Assembly (NCBI GenBank): GCA_902795715.1
Contig: CADBME010000122.1
Span: 1 to 7,672 of the forward strand
From: an uncultured Lachnospiraceae bacterium
Lineage (GTDB): Bacteria; Bacillota_A; Clostridia; Lachnospirales; Lachnospiraceae
DNA length: 7,672 bases
Reading direction: 5' to 3'
The notes beneath the pieces are model-generated. The model was not told the origin of the DNA. It did not search any database and was given only the letters and a program-made list of their open reading frames with translations. The position numbers and the translations under genes are program-made. Positions 5,898 through 7,672 of the stretch are shown here, one piece after another; the first letter of the stretch is position 1, and each line of letters starts with the position of its first letter.

Positions 5898-7607
5898 ATG
5901 TATACTGGTATTGGCGCATCCGTTGGAATCGGCATTGGTAATGTAATCATCGTTAAGGAACCTTCTCTTGATTACCAGCGTGTTACTGTTACGGATACGG
6001 AAGCTGAAAAAGAGCGTTTTAATTCAGCGGTTACAACAACCATCGAGCAGACTCAGGCCATGGCGGACGACATGAGAACCAGAGTTGGTGAGAAAGAGGC
6101 GGAGATCCTCGAAGGACACATGCTTCTTCTCATGGATCCGGAACTGACCGGACAGATTGAGTCGTCGATTGAAAATGATAAGATGAATGCGGAAGCTGCC
6201 GTAGAGCAGGTTTGCAATACCTTCCGCGATATGTTTGCAAGTCTTGATGATCCCATGTTCCAGCAGCGTGCTACGGATGTAAATGATATCAAGACACGTA
6301 TGTTGAAAATCCTCCTCAATGTAGAAGATATTGATCTGGGCAGCCTGCCGCCGGCTACTATTCTGGCTGCAGAAGACCTTACTCCTTCCATGACGGCCAG
6401 TATCAATGCTGAGAATGTTGCCGGTATCCTTACGGAAATCGGCGGAAAGACCTCGCATTCGGCTATTCTGGCCCGTGCCCTTGAGATTCCCGCTGTTCTC
6501 AGTATCCCTGAGATCACAAAGAAGATTGAGAACGGGGACCGGATTGTTCTGGATGGATCGACCGGTGAAGTGTTTGTGAATCCGGATCAGGATGTGGTTG
6601 CCGAATACGAAGAGAAGCGCCGGATCTTCCTGGAAGAGAAGGCAGCTCTCCAGCTCTTTGTCGGCAAGGCAACTGAGACCAAAGATGGACACAAGGTTGA
6701 GCTGTGTGCCAACATCGGAAAACCTCAGGATGCAGATAAGGTTGTCGAGTGTGACGGTGAGGGCGTAGGACTCTTCCGTACAGAATTCCTCTTTATGGAC
6801 AGGGATTCCGTTCCCAGTGAGGAGGAACAGTTTGAGGCTTACAAGTCCGTAGCTGAGAAGCTTTCCAATAAGCCCGTGATCATCCGTACCCTTGACGTGG
6901 GCGGTGACAAGGAGATTCCCTATCTGGACCTTCCCAAAGAGGAGAATCCTTTCCTGGGCTACCGTGCTGTCCGTCTCTGTCTCAACAGGGATGATATTTA
7001 CCGTCCTCAGTTGAGAGCCCTTCTTCGGGCTTCAGCTTACGGGGATATCCGCATCATGGTTCCCATGATCACCTGTCTTGACGAAGTCCGCAAGGTTAAA
7101 GCCATTATCGCCGAGCTGAAAGCAGAGCTGGATGCTAAGGAGATTCCTTACAATAAAGATATCAAGGTTGGTATCATGGTTGAGACTCCGGCTTCCATGA
7201 TCATGGCAGATGCCTTTGCCAAAGAGTGTGACTTCTTCAGTATCGGAACAAACGATCTGACCGGTTACACCATGTGCGCAGACCGTGGTAATCCTGATGT
7301 GGCTTATCTTTACTCTTCTTACAATCCGGCAGTAATCCGTGCCATCGAGCGTACCATCCGGATGGGTAAAGAAGGCGGCGCTATGGTTGGTATGTGCGGA
7401 GAGGCAGCAGCGGATCCGCTCCTGGTTCCCCTGCTCTTATCCTTCGGTATGGATGAGTTCAGTGTAAGTGCTACATCCATCCTGACAACCAGAAAGGTGA
7501 TTTCCCAGTGGACCATGGAAGAGGCCAACGCAGTGGCTAAGAAGGCTCTTTCCATGACGACGGAAGCAGAAGTTAAAGACTATCTGGAATCTGTGGCAAA
7601 GAAGTAA
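5898..7607 (+). CDS. ptsI: PTS Enzyme I (phosphoenolpyruvate-protein phosphotransferase)
   Basis: Enzyme I autophosphorylates with PEP and transfers the phosphate to HPr, starting the PTS cascade. The 569-residue product has typical length and domain order: N-terminal HPr-binding region (to about 145), phosphohistidine swivel domain with GGKTSHSAILARALEIPAV (182-200; active His187), and C-terminal PEP-binding barrel (about 252-540) with GLFRTEFLFM (291-300), RTLDVGGDK (330-338), GYRAVR, DFFSIGTNDL (445-454) and GMCGEAA (498-504; catalytic Cys500). Two positions of the C-terminal signature are unusual: TNDLTQYT reads TNDLTGYT (Gly456) and the next small residue is Cys460. ATG 5898 is preferred: AGGTGAG (5887-5893) lies just upstream and GIGAS then sits close to the N terminus as in Bacillus. 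GTG 5889 lies within that ribosome site. Confidence 0.97.
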   Translation: MYTGIGASVGIGIGNVIIVKEPSLDYQRVTVTDTEAEKERFNSAVTTTIEQTQAMADDMRTRVGEKEAEILEGHMLLLMDPELTGQIESSIENDKMNAEAAVEQVCNTFRDMFASLDDPMFQQRATDVNDIKTRMLKILLNVEDIDLGSLPPATILAAEDLTPSMTASINAENVAGILTEIGGKTSHSAILARALEIPAVLSIPEITKKIENGDRIVLDGSTGEVFVNPDQDVVAEYEEKRRIFLEEKAALQLFVGKATETKDGHKVELCANIGKPQDADKVVECDGEGVGLFRTEFLFMDRDSVPSEEEQFEAYKSVAEKLSNKPVIIRTLDVGGDKEIPYLDLPKEENPFLGYRAVRLCLNRDDIYRPQLRALLRASAYGDIRIMVPMITCLDEVRKVKAIIAELKAELDAKEIPYNKDIKVGIMVETPASMIMADAFAKECDFFSIGTNDLTGYTMCADRGNPDVAYLYSSYNPAVIRAIERTIRMGKEGGAMVGMCGEAAADPLLVPLLLSFGMDEFSVSATSILTTRKVISQWTMEEANAVAKKALSMTTEAEVKDYLESVAKK

Positions 7608-7647
7608 AAGAAGTATTTGAAACTGAATACTACATGTGTTATATCTA

Positions 7648-7672
7648 AAGGGTGTTACTTAGTAACACCCTT
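7648..7672 (+). terminator. Terminator hairpin after ptsI (cut by window end)
   Basis: AAGGGTGTTACT (7648-7659) and AGTAACACCCTT (7661-7672) are perfect 12-nt inverted repeats around one base, folding as a stem with a short CTTAG loop. It lies 40 nt after the ptsI stop. Only the first two T of a possible T-run are inside the window. Confidence 0.8.

Noticed and set aside
6024..6692. Long minus-strand open frames inside ptsI
   Set aside because: They are antisense shadows of a full-length Enzyme I gene with all domains intact.

Overview
The window (about 7.7 kb, moderate G+C) looks like ordinary chromosomal DNA of a Gram-positive Clostridia-type bacterium, most likely Lachnospiraceae. The reasons are strong AGGAGG-type ribosome sites, sigma-A type promoters, an HPr with both His15 and the regulatory Ser46, a secreted lysine-rich protein with an Ig-like (BIG2) domain, and lspA followed directly by an RluD-family pseudouridine synthase, as in Bacillus (lspA-ylyB). 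The genus is an inference that I cannot confirm. There is no transposase, phage gene, CRISPR array, rRNA or tRNA.

Layout. (1) Positions 1-1673, plus strand, one tight operon: the 3' end of a probable aroB (3-dehydroquinate synthase), lspA (lipoprotein signal peptidase) and an rluD-like pseudouridine synthase. (2) Positions 1674-1785: a short gap holding a near-perfect 45-nt palindrome between convergent genes. (3) Positions 1786-2673, minus strand: a secreted, very lysine-rich BIG2-domain protein with its own promoter. (4) Positions 2674-3038: a divergent regulatory region with the minus-strand promoter, a CCTGCAGG inverted repeat, the rpsO promoter and a structured rpsO leader. (5) Positions 3039-3350: rpsO (ribosomal protein S15) with a clear intrinsic terminator. 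(6) Positions 3458-5301, plus strand: a two-gene unit of a membrane-anchored FnIII-like/GDPD protein with altered active-site motifs and a membrane-anchored TPR protein. (7) Positions 5348-7672: strong promoter, leader of about 200 nt, ptsH (HPr) and ptsI (Enzyme I), then a terminator hairpin cut by the window end.

How the genes work together. ptsH and ptsI encode the two general PTS proteins that pass phosphate from PEP to sugar-specific EII complexes. LspA matures lipoproteins. The GDPD and TPR proteins share a transcript and a cell-envelope location, but their joint function is unknown. I see no clearly new multi-gene system. The most distinctive items are the degenerate GDPD fusion and its TPR partner, the intergenic palindrome, the rpsO and ptsHI leaders, and a non-canonical Enzyme I signature.
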